DNA of 64,000 nt. Source: Dryococelus australis. Its lineage: Eukaryota > Arthropoda > Insecta > Phasmatodea > Phasmatidae. Made by a program: the position numbers and the translations under genes. Location of the stretch: contig CM057009.1 of NCBI GenBank assembly GCA_029891345.1, positions 91,869,416-91,933,415 of the forward strand. The letters are read 5' to 3'. Under the pieces are notes generated by a model. That model was not told the DNA's origin and did not search any database. It was given only the letters and a program-made list of their open reading frames with translations. Every line of letters starts with the position of its first letter. Positions within the stretch are counted from its first letter, which is position 1. Shown here in pieces: positions 20,429-33,027 of this stretch.

Positions 20429-20470
20429 CTGCGCATGCGCAGACCGATTGTTTATATCAGCCGCCATATT
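20429..20470. promoter_or_regulatory. NRF-1-like palindrome with YY1-like site
   Basis: CTGCGCATGCGCAG (20429-20442) is a perfect palindrome matching the NRF-1/Ewg consensus. GCCGCCATATT (20460-20470) resembles a YY1/Pho site on the opposite strand. Such pairs are typical of broad housekeeping promoters. No open frame follows directly on either strand, so function is inference. Confidence 0.35.
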
Positions 20471-22512
20471 ATGAGTGGCAAAAGTTACATTGTACATCGG
20501 TATTGCCAGTGATGTAATTATTGCGTCTTGTTCTTGTGGGATGTTTTCAAATGTACGTGGCCTAAATAAGCCTGTGCATCAAAATCCATACAATATTTTG
20601 CCACTACACGAAAGTAATTAAATGAAAAACACGCCGATTTAACTACATTTAAATATGCGCCTTTTTGCCACTTCTAGCCCTGTCCTTGTCTTTCATTATC
20701 GTCTGCTGCACGGTTTCACTTTCGCGTCTTGGCTTCCACTCCGTAGACTAATAACCCCATGAGTTGTCCCAGAAGCTCCTAGATTACTGATGTTTTACTA
20801 GAAGATACTGGAAAAAGTTTGCCAATTCGGCTGGCTCTTATCACAATTTCACTCACATCTAGCCACAATGTGTGTCATTCTGTGGCAAGCTTAAATATCT
20901 CTTTTTAGTTTTTTTCATGTTAAGGCAGGAATTTATTTTAGGGAAAAACGGGACATCCAAGATAGCAGCCGTGATATAATTCAAAATGACGAATGGCACC
21001 TGGCTCCTACTTCCACTTCATTTGTGCTCGGGCATACCAAATCCATCTACTTACCTCACAATGGCTACAATACAATATATAATTTTTACAAAAAAGTTTT
21101 TTTTGAATGCCAATTTGAGGGACGATTCTTTTTTTCAATATGAGAAAGAAAACGTTATACCACTTATGATTTACAGTTATTAATAAGCTTGAGTTGTTTC
21201 ACAGAATTTTGAACTGGAGTTCGCAGTAACCGTGTTCCGTCATATAAGATTATTAAGGCATTTTTGGGGTTATATTTGTGATCGAATACCCGAAAAATAA
21301 AATGAAGAATAGAATTTTTAATATTTTCCATAGTTCGAATGGTGGTGTTAAATTTATTACCACGATATTTGATTGTGTATAGCTATCAATACAATATACA
21401 ATAGTTGCAGTTTAGAGTTTTCAATTTAAAAATGGCCCACTTGTGGAAAAATTGGGGATACAAAAATTGTCTTAAAATTTTAAAAATAATAATATGTACA
21501 ACTGTAAAAAATTGAATTTTGTATTTCGCGAAGCAAAATTTAAACAAAAGTTTCGAACAGGATTGGATTTTATTATAAATTTGTTAATGCAAATTCCCGC
21601 ATATAATGTTTATATATTTTAAAACTGTGAACAATTTGTTTCCAAAGAAAAATACTGCGGCTTAATGTGAAGTTGTTATGAACTAAAAATATATGCCAGT
21701 AAAACAAGCCCCAGCAAAATATATAAAGTAGCTCACATGCATTTCTTTTTTTCGCATTTCGGAAATTCACTCACGCGATTCCTTTCAAATCCCCCCTTAA
21801 CGTTTGCAATTGGAACGTTCAGAGGTTTTTAATTTCATAAACAATATTGAACGAAAAGTGGCATGTGTAATATACCTGATTTAAATTAATTTAATAAAAT
21901 ATTACTTGAACTTGATTAAACGTCTTCTATTGCCACAAAAGTTTGTAGTTTTTTAAGCGTGTGCATAATTTAATAAATAAATAATAGGACAGTGTTACAT
22001 GTTATATATTATTGCAAAATAAGTAGCGTGGAATTGAGCGCGTTTGCGGAGATCGCAGCAGCGCCCATGGTAAAATATATTGTTCCATGTTTGACAGTGT
22101 TGGCGGTTCGCGGCTCCACTTCCCACCCCCCTCCTTTTCCCCTTCTCTTTCTCCTTCTTGCAGTAACTTGTTGGATTCCCTTTGCAGGGTCACTGGCCAA
22201 CATCCAGTTGGTAGTCACGTACGCCATCCGAGAGAGCTCGCCCGTGCTCGCACTTACACAACTCCCTGCAGTGGCCTACGTGACTAAGCCGTCATATCTA
22301 GACAGGGCTCGAGGCGGATAATATATAGACGAGTGTATATATGCACAGGTCTCATCAGCTTTCTCAGGGCCGAGGGACGGGAACTTAATGATCCTCCGTC
22401 TTCTCAGCTAGATGGTGTCCCCAAGCGGGCTTCCAGTAAGGCGAATGAATCACTGACGTTAGGTAAACTCGCCCTTTAAAAAATGATTTCTTAATTACTC
22501 TTAGGACCGTAA
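20471..22512. other. Mostly AT-rich; GC-richer patch at 22020-22400
   Basis: No gene is recognised at 20470-22000. At 22020-22320 composition is GC-richer and a plus frame (21992-22321, 109 codons) includes a hydrophobic run (FPLLFLLLAVTCW). Acceptor-like pyrimidine tracts ending TTGCAG occur at about 22160 and 22187, and a TATATA lies at 22322. It may be an exon or promoter remnant but cannot be assigned. Confidence 0.35.
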
Positions 22513-22978
22513 CAGGGGCATAGCCAAGAATTTACTCCGCCCCCCCCCCCCACCCCGGATTACATATTTAAATTTTTTGGTAAAATATAAAATATATAAT
22601 ATTAAAAATCATTAGTCCAAAAATTTATTTACAACCGATGGGCTAATATTCAGAGACGGAACTACAAAATGCCATAAACCTCCTTCTTGTTCAAGGGGGG
22701 TTGCAAATTTCTCATATGTGAAAAATCCAATATATTAGTTTACTTACGTTTAGTAAGAAAATGTATTCAGTCATTGGGCTATGGAATCACAAAATGCTAT
22801 AACTATCCTTCACGATCAAGGGGCACCACACATTTCTTATACCTATTGAAGTAAAAATTGATGTTGTTAATATTTAGTTTTACTTTCGAATATTCTGTTC
22901 TCATTTGGAGGGGGGGGGGGGTGGTATGTCCCGATAAACATCCCCCCCCCTCCTCGGCTACGCCCCTGGACAGTAGCT
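22513..22978. mobile_element. hAT-like MITE
   Basis: The left end CAGGGGCATAGCCAAG and the right end, read inwards CAGGGGCGTAGCCGAG, are inverted repeats with the CAGGG start of hAT elements. The flanking 8-mers GACCGTAA (22505-22512) and GACAGTAG (22979-22986) match at 6 of 8 positions, as an aged target duplication would. C-runs and G-runs lie just inside both ends. There is no coding capacity (466 bp). Confidence 0.8.
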
Positions 22979-23348
22979 ACGCATTTAAATAACCAGAATT
23001 ATTCGATATAACACGCTGACAGTGACAATGCATATACTTTTTTTTTTCTCTCACGGTACGTTACGTTAGCACGAATGTATTCAGTCTAAGAGCCGTTACA
23101 CATGGACGCGGATTGCCCGCCCTCCGCCACCTGCGCGCGGACGGCGGACAGTCCATGGCGTTCTTTCACATGTTTGCGGACTGCACTACGGATAGTTGCG
23201 GTTAGTCTCGAGACATGGTCAGTGTCACATCAATAATGGCCACGTATTTGTGTTGTCCTATTTTGTTCGTACTTACTTTGTTTGTGTTGTCCTAACTTTG
23301 TCAGCAGGTTTCTTGCTTGTGTTGGTTTTGTGTGTTATCTGTTGGCCA

Positions 23349-23378
23349 TGTGTGTGTGTGTGTGTATGTGTGTGTATG

Positions 23379-23453
<75 letters not shown>
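23349..23453. repeat. (TG)n-(TA)n compound microsatellite
   Basis: TG-rich sequence (23349-23384) passes into about 34 TA units (23385-23453). The open plus frames across it encode only Tyr-Ile repeats. Confidence 0.97.
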
Positions 23454-23458
<5 letters not shown>

Positions 23459-24043
23459 ACATACACACAGACACATATTTTTTCGTAATTAGTTGCTGTT
23501 CTATTTTTTTTTGTCTCTATTCCCTACTGGAATTTTCCAGTCTTGTATAGATATATTTATTTTCTCGTCCATAGGTTGCTTGTCTTTTTTAAGTATTTTT
23601 TCGTGCTCAGTCCTGTTTTTCCCATGACAGACATCTGCATCGCATTGGCGAATGTCCAAAAATCTCCATATTGACTAAATAACAAAATAATATTTTATGC
23701 CATTTCTCAGCGAACCATCAATCGTTTTCCACCTAATTTTCTACATAAGTAGCTCTATGGTAGGCTATGTAAACTTACGTGTTTTAAGTGGCTCAGACTA
23801 ATTGATTTCGAAAGCTATTTTGACATGGTAAATTCTTTATTGCTAGAAAATTAAACATATATATCACATTAAGGTTTTTTATATGGATAGATGCTTGCTA
23901 TGGGCTAGCAGTGATGTAATTTACATAAATGTATCAATATTCTTCATTCTAGATGTTATTTTGTACGTATCATTGCACCATGTGATATGAAATCAATGCA
24001 GAATGGGAACGTTGAGATGGTTGGTTAACTGTAAATAATAAAC

Positions 24044-24046
<3 letters not shown>

Positions 24047-24088
<42 letters not shown>
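24047..24088. repeat. (TA)n microsatellite
   Basis: About 21 TA units. Confidence 0.97.
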
Positions 24089-24092
<4 letters not shown>

Positions 24093-24648
24093 AACTGTAT
24101 GGAATTTTCTCTTAATGAGATCCTTTAACTTGAGGAAGCTGTGTTGGTAAAAAAAAAAGAAACATCAGTTGCTGTGGGAAGCTACGACATCAGCGAAACA
24201 CAAGGTAGCTACTACAGAAATGAGTAGATGTCTTGATGAGAGCAGCAGTATCAACTTGAAGCTAGCAACAAGGACAGGCAGTTCTCTGCTTGAAGAGAAG
24301 TGACAGTCTTTCCTGCTTATTAGTGTGTACACATGATGAAATACTGCCTCTGACGATAATCTTCAAGACTGTTAGTTTCTTAGTTGACGTAGTTTGTTCG
24401 CGATATGGTTCCACCAAGCTCCTAGACCACGCGACATCTAACCACAACTTAACGTCATAACGTCCTGACGTAAATGTCTAAGGCTACACTTCAGCGCACT
24501 CTGATAGCTTTCCCCCGCAATTCACAAAGGCTGACGTAAACCGGTTATCTTCACTTTGTACAAACATTATGCAAGCCCTGTATGTATGCGAGGGCATTGG
24601 AGACGTAACAAGTTGCTCAGAGAAGTAGAGGCGAGAAAATAATCAACT

Positions 24649-24790
24649 ATGGCCATCCCGGCATTCGCCTTGAGTGATTACTGGAAACCATGGGAAACCG
24701 AATGAGGAAGGCCTGTCCGGGAATTGAAGCCATGTCCTCCCTATTGTGAGTTCGAACGTTTGCCACTGCACCACCTTGCATAGCCTCATG
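24649..24790 (-). mobile_element. SINE family B, copy 1
   Basis: On the minus strand it reads as a tRNA-like head (GGTGGTGCAGTGGC, then TTCAATTCCCGGAC), followed by CGGTTTCCCATGGTTTCC and AAGGCGAATGCCGGGATGG. This is the body shared with the copies at 33028 and 41275. It is truncated at the 3' side. Confidence 0.7.
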
Positions 24791-27344
24791 CAATGCAGTG
24801 TGTCCGTTACTACAAGGGCTATAATATTTTGTTCATAGCCACAATACTCAAACTTTATTCATAAATGAACACAAACCACTTTGGAAAGACGTAGATTTAA
24901 GAAATGTGTTAGTTTTACAAACCGGTGTTGTGGAGCTCTTATTACACAAGTAAGGTAGTGCAGCTGAACTTTATAATAAACTACAAGGTACTGTCAGAAA
25001 TTAACAAAAATAATCGTTCTGAAATAATTCGTAAACTACATTCTCTATAACATGTTGCGAACACTTTTAAGTCTACGAGAAATACTACTAAATTTTCAGT
25101 TAAGTGAACTGTTAACAACTCAAATATTTTTCATTTTTATCGGTTTTAGTTCCCATAACAAAAGCTGAGAATTTTTTTGCATGTTTTATACCAGCTTGCA
25201 ATCTATATTTATATTAAGTGGGTAATATCTAAATATTACTTTATGAATTTTGAACGGAATTAAGTACGTTTGTTTTTTATGTTGCGGAGACATTACTCGG
25301 TTTAACATGCAATAGTAATATTAATAATAATAATAATATGTAATATAAATAAACGAGAGGTACCCACCGAACAAATTCAGGCACGTCGTATCTTTGTTCT
25401 TCACTCATACATTATTCTATAACGTAATTATTTCGGTAAATTATTTTATTTTTTGTGCCAGGAGCTGTGGCAATTTAACGTTTGCAGGGTGATTCAATTC
25501 GACATTATAACATCGACATACTAATAGTGAAATAAATGTAGTCTTGTTCATTCAGGTATATGAGATAGACGCGAACATGACCCTGAGTTGTCGCCTTGGA
25601 TGTGCGAGGCGTGGGTGGGGGCCCGCGGCGACTGGCGGAAATGTTGTGTGTTTGCGAAAATTTCTGGTCAGACATCTCGCAACGTCGATGTGACAGTCCG
25701 TTTATTTTGATGTCAAACGAAATATATCGTCTAGATATTTATATTTAAAGCCATAAAAACCAATAATCCATTTCATTATATATATATACACATACATTTA
25801 ATTACGTGCACAAGATCTCAAACCAGTCACTAAATCCGTGACAAAAAGTTCATGGTCGATGAAAATTTAAAAAAAAATTGGGGCTTTTAGTTCACTGTGA
25901 GATATATCGCAACGGTTTTTTTTTTCTTAAAACAAAAGTGGCATAAATTTATTTCTATGAGGCATCCTATGTTAAAAAAAAAAATCTGTTATAAAAATGA
26001 TTTTAGAGGAATGTAATATATATTCGAAATTGTATTAATATTAATTTTTGTGAAAACCAAACAGAAATATTTAAAGAAACATACAAAGGCCCAAGTTATT
26101 TCACGGTATTGTAATATTTTTTAATGATATAGTTTTTACTTCTTGAGTAACAAATGAGTATTTATTATTTAGGTAATAAATGAAAATATATTCCATAATT
26201 GTCACTATTACCTAGATGGAATAAATATTGCCCATATATGTGAAAACTGTATTTAGAATAATTAAATATTTCGAATCTTTATTTGAATACTTACGTTAAA
26301 GTAAGAATGATTCGTAAGAGCGAAAAAGCGTACAAGTCAACTCAGGGTGGACGTTAATGAATACGAGAAGCAAATCATCATCCGCGCCTTCGATGACGAA
26401 TAAGTAGAAACACATACTATTTAAAAAAAATGAAAATCATTGCTTTTGAGCTATTCTGCTTCTCCTTTGTTATTTCCGAATATACTACTTATGTTATCAG
26501 ATCTGCAACAGAATTGAAATTTCTGAATACCTAACGGTTTCACGAATGTGCAAGATGGCAAGTACATTATTGGCAGCTTTATGTAAGTAGAGAGAAATGG
26601 GCCTGTTTTTTTTTAAATCTACACTCCCGAGAAATTATCTTTTCTAATAGGTCTCATTAAACCACAAACCAGTCTTTGCATAATAATGTATGCAGTTTAA
26701 GACAGGGTATCTTTTCAAAGTTTGTGAACTTTTTGAGGCAAGCAACTAAAATGGAGTGTGGAAGATGGGGAAAATGGGGAAAGATAGAGTTGGTGTGTAG
26801 TATATAGGTTTTCACATTTATCTTGACCAACCACAATAATCCCGTACTAGAGCTCCAAATGAAAAACTGTATCACACAAAGGTTGTATAATTGGAAGGGA
26901 GAAATAATACTGCCTGGGAGTCAGCCTTATAGCATTATTTATCAGTGAGATGCGAGTACTAACATTAGTTTTTTAATTGGCACCATGTATCCATTCGGCA
27001 AATGTTCAATGAAGCTCGTCAATACCTATTAAAAACGCATCACAATGTACCAGTCTATTAAAAACATCGTTAAAAACCGCCACAGACATTAGGACTCATA
27101 CGGGTTCATGAAGACCCGCTATGTGATGCATTGTGGAACGGTTACACAGTACTGTATAGCGTTGACGTTTTGCACGTGATGTAAAGGTACTGTAAACAGG
27201 GCGGGTACCCAGAGTTGCGTACCCCATTCCACAGAGGTTGCACTTAGAGGAAACAAAGTATCACATATGAAGTAACGACTACTCAAGCAATCATCCGTGT
27301 ACAGTCGAAAAATTACACTGCATAGTGAGAGTTGTCATAATGTA
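24791..27344. other. AT-rich, no gene recognised
   Basis: This is a long non-coding stretch. It has a short (TAA)n near 25320, a GC-rich patch at 25560-25640 and otherwise only scattered homopolymers. No coding, RNA or transposon signal can be supported. Confidence 0.5.
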
Positions 27345-27870
27345 AATGTACTATCTAACAACGAGATAGTAGAAATGCTGCTCATCTATGGAGAATGTAA
27401 GCTAACTAATGAATGAGTTCTTATTATTTCACAGTACAGTGTAGTACGTTCAAGTGAGTTGTACTGAAACGCACACTGTTCTGTTATTGCCATTATCAAT
27501 AGCTTGGTTCGCGCACTCGTCATTCATTCTGTTGAAGGTTGGTGTGATGCTAGTCCGGCGGAGCAACCCTACAGAGAGCGATACCCTAACGAGACCTCAC
27601 CGTTCATATAGATGGATGCTTTCCCGTCTCGTTGTGAAGATTTGTGTAGCAGGCAATTTGAACACACAGCAACGCAATCGTCGTACAACTTGACCAAATT
27701 AAGCTGCTGAGGCTGCTGTTCTCGCTGCGATAGCAGTTAATCCACACGTCAGCACACTTCAAGCCGACATTGGCATTCCGAAAACGAGTACACGTCGCAT
27801 TCTCAAGGTTAAATGGGAAACTGGAATCCCGGTTACTCCGCAACCATCATACACGCAAACATTTGAATGC
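27345..27870 (+). pseudogene. Decayed insect-type transposase with DUF4817-like start and helix-turn-helix
   Basis: The parts are collinear but in different frames. From 27351, LSNNEIVEMLLIYGECKLTNE matches the DUF4817-like N-terminal helix. YRERYPNETSP (near 27570) fits the Tyr-Arg-Pro block that follows it. GNLNTQQRNRRTT then leads to the helix-turn-helix EAAVLAAIAVNPHVSTLQ...IPKTSTRRILK (27703-27815). There are at least two in-frame stops and two frameshifts. The catalytic DDE part is not seen downstream, so this is a 5' remnant. The protein would have bound transposon ends. Confidence 0.65.
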
Positions 27871-28834
27871 ATTTTTCATTAATTTAGCATAAAATATAAT
27901 TAAGCTATATTTATGGATCATATTGTTTTTGAAAGAAGATAGCTCAATTTTAACTAATGCAAAATATTACTAACGATATACATTAGTTTCAGAGTAACTT
28001 TTTAAAATTTATTTTTGAAATCACTTCGAATCCGCTAATTTTCATTTATATTTGTTCTTCTAAACAAAATTTCTGAAACAAATTTGTTTCTAAGAAAAGA
28101 GTGAACCTTCGTATTTAGTTTTTCTTGAAATCATAAAAAAAATTATCAATAAAAATTCAGGGGAAAAATATTATCGTTAGAAGTGGTTTTTTTTTAACTA
28201 ATTTATGTATTTGGCCATATACTATAAAGTTGAAGACTTAGAAGCACGGAATTTCGAAAAACCTTAGATATTACTTACCATCGTAAATTAAGTTTAGGAT
28301 GGGCTGCTGTTGGTGTTTGGAGGCGTATTCTGCAACTACAAGCAGTGGCCACCTACCGTGAATGGAACTTGTTAGTTATGTAGACAAAGTGGTGCCCAGA
28401 AACTGTCTGACGCTTGAGAACCAGCGAATGATGAATGGCCACATAAACAGTGCTGTGTAAAGCAGCATTTTTATAGCATTATCACCGCATTGCCTCGTAT
28501 TTCATAACAGCATTCGTACAAAATACATCAGTTCGTGGCATATAGGACTGCTTTCGAAACCAACTACTACGACAAATTTATGTTACGACAAGTTCACACT
28601 TTGATACCAGGTGGTGCGTAGGCGAAAGGATCGTAACAAGTACGATTTTAATAAAATGCCTCAACTCGAAAACAAAGAATATGTAACCAGTCTATACACG
28701 GGAACAATTTATTATTGTTATTTATTAAAGCTTCTGCTTTAAGTTATGTGTCGGGAGGGGGAGGGAGAGAGAAGAAGATCGGCATATGATTAAAAATAGT
28801 TTAAATTTATACCCAAAAATTGTACAGAAACGTA
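27871..28834. other. AT-rich, no gene recognised
   Basis: Nothing supportable is seen. A purine-rich GGGAGGGGGAGGGAG tract lies near 28753. Confidence 0.5.
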
Positions 28835-28904
28835 TTATTCGGGGTTCGAACATAGGATGTTTTGTACTGAAAGGTGGTGCCCCAGCCAACTAAGCTACTC
28901 ATAA
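28835..28904 (-). tRNA. tRNA-like pseudogene or SINE head
   Basis: On the minus strand it has an A-box-like TAGCTTAGTTGGC and a good B-box, GTTCGAACCCC, at tRNA spacing over 70 nt. The acceptor stem does not pair well. It is comparable to the segment at 8899-8970. Confidence 0.45.
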
Positions 28905-29239
28905 AGTTTATTACAATGGGATAATATTCTCAAATATGTCGAACTATATATTTATCGTCTGATGTGCCCTGATGTCCAGAAGGTCAATATCATTCCTTTG
29001 AACCTCTTTTCCAATTGTTACATCTGAGAATAAGAATAACAAATGTAAAGGCCATGCCATCTTCTCCGAGCAGTATGCTAAGTGTGGCTATGTTGTAGAT
29101 TCAGTGGAATAGAAAATATTCCAGTTCATTTGCGGATAGTCCTATGCAGCAACTTGTATGTGTAGAAAGCATTCAGATTTCCTTAAATGGTTCTCCATGA
29201 ATACATGGTAGTGTAGATGCTAGCATTCTAAATACGCTT

Positions 29240-29800
29240 AGAAATTATTTTTGAGGTGTTTGAAGGTATTATTTTTTGGTTTCTTTTCTTTCGTGAGTTT
29301 TTTTAAAGGAATATTTTTGTAGTTTCTTTCATGAGGTTTCGTTTTGAGGATCGCCTGCGGTGGTGCAGTGGTAAGACTACTCACCTCCAAAAAAGGCGAA
29401 CCAGGTTTGATTCCCGCCAGGGTAACTCCTGGATTTTTGCATGTGGGAATCGTGCCGGACGATGGCGCTCGTCAGCGGGTTACCTGTTTTCCCAACCCTT
29501 ATCCCAACACGCAAATCTCTCCACTTCACTCCACTCATTTTGAAGTTTCGTTTTCAAGGTTCTTTTTGGGGTTTCTTTTTTGTTGTTTCGTTTTAGAGAA
29601 TTCGTTTTCGGGTCTTCTTTTTCGACTTTTCGTTTTGAGGCTGCTTTTTTTTTTTTTTTTTCGTACTGAGGTTTCATTTTGAGATTTTGTTTAGAGGCTT
29701 TTGTTTGGTATCTTTTTAAGGTTTCATTTTGTAGTTTCATTTTAATGTTTAGTTGGGAGATTTCGAGTTTATGTTTATTTTTGAGGATTTTTTTTAAAGC
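29240..29800. repeat. GGTTTCGTTTTGAG minisatellite interrupted by a SINE
   Basis: Degenerate ~14-bp units (GGTTTCGTTTTGAG, GGTTTCATTTTGAG and variants) fill 29240-29348 and 29536-29800, with a SINE between. A T20 run lies at 29647-29660 and nearby. The 165-codon minus frame at 29977-29480 is a repeat artefact. Confidence 0.75.
29349..29535 (+). mobile_element. SINE family A, copy 1
   Basis: A-box-like TGGTGCAGTGG and B-box GGTTTGATTCCC are followed by the shared body (GGAATCGTGCCGGACGATGG) and an end CAAATCTCTCCACTTCACTC. It sits inside a minisatellite, with TTTCGTTTT..AGG on both sides as possible target duplication. Confidence 0.8.
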
Positions 29801-31039
29801 ACGTATCTGAAGCGTGCTTGACATCTGGTTGGTTAGTATGCACGGTGTAACTGGGTTTTGGGTCTGATAATTTGGTTGGCTAGGAAGTATGTTCGGCCTT
29901 TCTAATTGGTCAATATTTAGCACACATAATATTACTGAAAACTTTAAGTATAATTTCGCAGACAGTGGACTGCACACAAAACAATAATGCAGTTATCACG
30001 TACAAATTTGGAGACAGTTGGTGAATGAATATTTTTTCATATAAGTATGGTTCGCGAACAGACAACAAAACCAACGGACTGACTATGGATTGGCGTTGGA
30101 TTGAAAGATGGAGAGATTGATTGAAAGAGTGGAACAGTGGTCGAAAATATAAAAAGTTTGATCAAAAGATCGATCAGAAGATTGATATAATACATGGATT
30201 GAATAATAGAATGAAATATAAATAGTTTGAGGCCTGAAAAGAGCACAGAATATATGACTATCTTTCACCATGGTTGGCCTCGTACATTCAAGGGTTCAAG
30301 GACCAAGCCTTAATGGTTTGTGAATGACGTCATCGAAAATGTAGGCAGTTCAGCTGGAGTCGGCGATGTTATAATCGAAGACGAAGACGAGATGCTGATC
30401 GCAGGCACGCCATTAAACGGGCGCTTCTTCTTTTTATCTACAATCCAGTAGCTCACTGGCCCGAAAAATATATTTGAAATTTGAGCACACATTTTCTTTT
30501 TTACTTTTGTGTATAAATGTATGTACAATTGTTGAAAGAATCGAACATAAAATCATAGACTGAATGCTAGAAACAGCAGGAAATACAGAGATAGATAAAT
30601 AGAGAGAGAGAAGGAGAGAGAGATATCTGTAACATCTCGTATCAGGCGAAGAACAGTGATGTGGCGTGCCTTCGGATGCATTAACTATCTGCAAAAGGCG
30701 ACATGTCGTGCGAGTGAGCAACAACCAATCACGAGCGAGTATTGTGACGTCATCATTAAATCACTAGCACAGTCTAGTGGCAATGGTGGGGGTCAAGCTG
30801 TAGCGGAAAAATTTTGGGTGGAAAAAAGAGGAGTTTGGAGGTCAGGTGTGTAAGATCATGATTCGTTGGATGGAGGTAGTTGGATGCGTGGGAAGTCAAC
30901 TTGATAAGCAAATGGAGTATATCATACTGCATTTGTACTGCAACCCTGATGATGATGCCTGTTGCGATGCGAGGCGAAAAGTTGGCGAACACATCCACAA
31001 TGACGCAATTCAACCTCGAAAGCCAAGACAGCTCTAAGT
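29801..31039. other. Intergenic, no gene recognised
   Basis: It contains a region of near-repeated GATTGATTGAAAGA/GATCGATCAGAAGA phrases (30085-30235) and a (GA)n tract at 30600-30630. The open frames are short and unrecognised. Confidence 0.45.
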
Positions 31040-31740
31040 CTTCAAATGTTATTTTTCCTTGGGAATTTTTTGATTTTTGTCAGATTTTCATAATAATTAT
31101 TAAAACTGTTAAGATTTCTTTGTCCCGATATTTTGCGAAGTCTTTGATTTTTCGGTTTAAGTTCGCCTGGGGTCAGGGTCAAAGTCATGGCTATCCACAG
31201 ATGGTAGTTGTAGTTAATAAAGTAATTTTTCCCGATTTTTTAATTTTTAAGCGAATTTTTGCAATTTTTCTTGATTTTTTAGTTTGAGATCGTTTGGAGT
31301 CAAGGTCAGGGTCGCAGATATTCAATACGGTGGTCGTGGTCAATAACATAATTTTTTTCCGATTTCTTTTCAATTTTATTTTTGCGAAATTTATGATTTT
31401 TAATAGATTTGTTGTGTTTAATGTTATAATAATTTCACGGTCATGAATATTCAAGATGGTTGTTGGTGTATATAATGTAATTCCTTCCCTGATTTTCACT
31501 ATATTTTTACGCATCTTTGAGATTTTTCTCGATTTCTGACTTTAAGGTCGTCACAAGGTCAAATAAATGGTCAGAGTTATCCAAGATGGTGGCAGGGAGA
31601 TATAATGTAATTTACCCGCTGAACTTTATTATATTTTAAAGAAATATTGGGTTTTTTCTTAATTTTTCGTCTTCAAGGTCACCGGGGGTTAAGGTCAATG
31701 TGACCTAAGTCAAGGTTATGGTCATGTAATTCCGAGACAT
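31040..31740. repeat. ~128-bp satellite, AGGTCA-rich family, locus 2
   Basis: The anchor (C)AAGATGGTNG recurs at 31199, 31325, 31454 and 31584 (spacings 126, 129 and 130). Each unit has the order: T-rich block, GTTTNGGGTCAAGGTCAGGGTC, a gap, the anchor, and NTATAATGTAATTTNCCC. A final partial unit (31670-31740) is densest in GGTCA half-sites. Confidence 0.8.
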
Positions 31741-33027
31741 AAGTCGGGGTCCATAGTGTACACAAATATCGCCGACGTTGCTTCTGGGCAATTGGGTTAG
31801 GCTTAGAGTCTTTAGTCCGCCTTGCTGATTTGCGGACTTATTGATTCACACGACGAAGAGTTTCGATGCCACCTTGGTCATTTTCCGTGATATTTGACAC
31901 CAAGTTGCTGATTTTGGGGCATTTTGAAAGCTTTTTGATGATAAAACGGGATATTTTTACATGCCAGCTGATCGGCTCAGTCTCCGAACTTGGATTCCGT
32001 TAAGCTCGAACATAGTTTTCCATTCTACTTAGCGTCTATGACTAATTTGCATATGTATTAAGGTGATATCAAAAATATTCATACTGCTATTTAACATTCC
32101 ATGTGAACACCACGTTTTAAGTAAAATATACTCTTTTTTCTGTTGATATAACTCAGTAGTATGTTAACAAGCAACATGGATTTAACATAAAAATTAAAAC
32201 ATTCACAGAAAGCGATACTGCCTTCACTGTTCTTCGGTAACTGGTCATAGCCAAGCGTGGTCCATGTTGAAAACCTATGAGGTTTTCCAGTATTAGGTTT
32301 TTAAATTTTGTACATGAACTCACCAGAAATTATAAGGGTTCGTGGAATATAACAGATGGTAAACGTTTAACATACTGATTAAGAGGCCATGAAGTATACT
32401 TTTATTCTTTGGTGCACGTAGTATCTTTATAAAGATTGTTTGCCGATTGAAAAAAAAACTTTTCGAATTTCAGCAACAAGCTGTCATGAAGTGCACTATT
32501 TTACACATTTTTGTTGGAAACATGCTCTGCCCAGATGTATTATTTTAGAATACTTTAATGTGCGGCACTGAAGACCACAATTCCACGATTTCGGAAATAG
32601 CCACAACGTAATTCTCTACACTTATTAAATTATTGATAATAGAAAACTGTTAAAGGTGTTTTGTACCACCCTGAATTTTTTCAGTATGACTTTGAAATAC
32701 ATGTTTCTTTACGCATTTTACCATCATATATTATCAACAGCATGCTGGTAAGAGACTTATTATGTCAACGTATTACGAAATCAGTGTGAGAGCAACAAAT
32801 CATTTAATGAAATTATTTCTCGACAGCAAAGATTTGCCAGCAGTTACAGAATATTTTTAATTCTAAAAAATTTTTGCAATTTCTGCAATAAACTTGTGGT
32901 TTGTTTCCATCATGAGGATTGTATACCGACCTCAGCAATCACTAGCGATTAAAAGTATATGTTTTTTCTAACTTTCCTTGACAAATGTGCGACTGTGGTT
33001 ATGCCAGAGTTAATGAATCACGCCCTC
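31741..33027. other. AT-rich, no gene recognised
   Basis: Nothing supportable is seen on either strand. Confidence 0.5.

Larger units (their letters stand above)
22979..24648. other. Intergenic with microsatellites
   Basis: It holds a GC-rich patch at 23094-23200 starting TAAGAGCCGTTACACATGGA and containing ATGGAC/GTCCAT arms, possibly a broken MITE end. It also holds (TG)n and (TA)n tracts. No gene is seen. Confidence 0.45.

Noticed and set aside
29480-29977. 165-codon minus-strand Lys-rich frame
   Set aside because: It is the complement of the 14-bp T-rich minisatellite and a SINE, so openness follows from repeat composition.
31191-31514. 107-codon minus-strand frame with LLTTTT repeats
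   Set aside because: It translates the ~128-bp satellite units; repeats in the protein match DNA unit boundaries.
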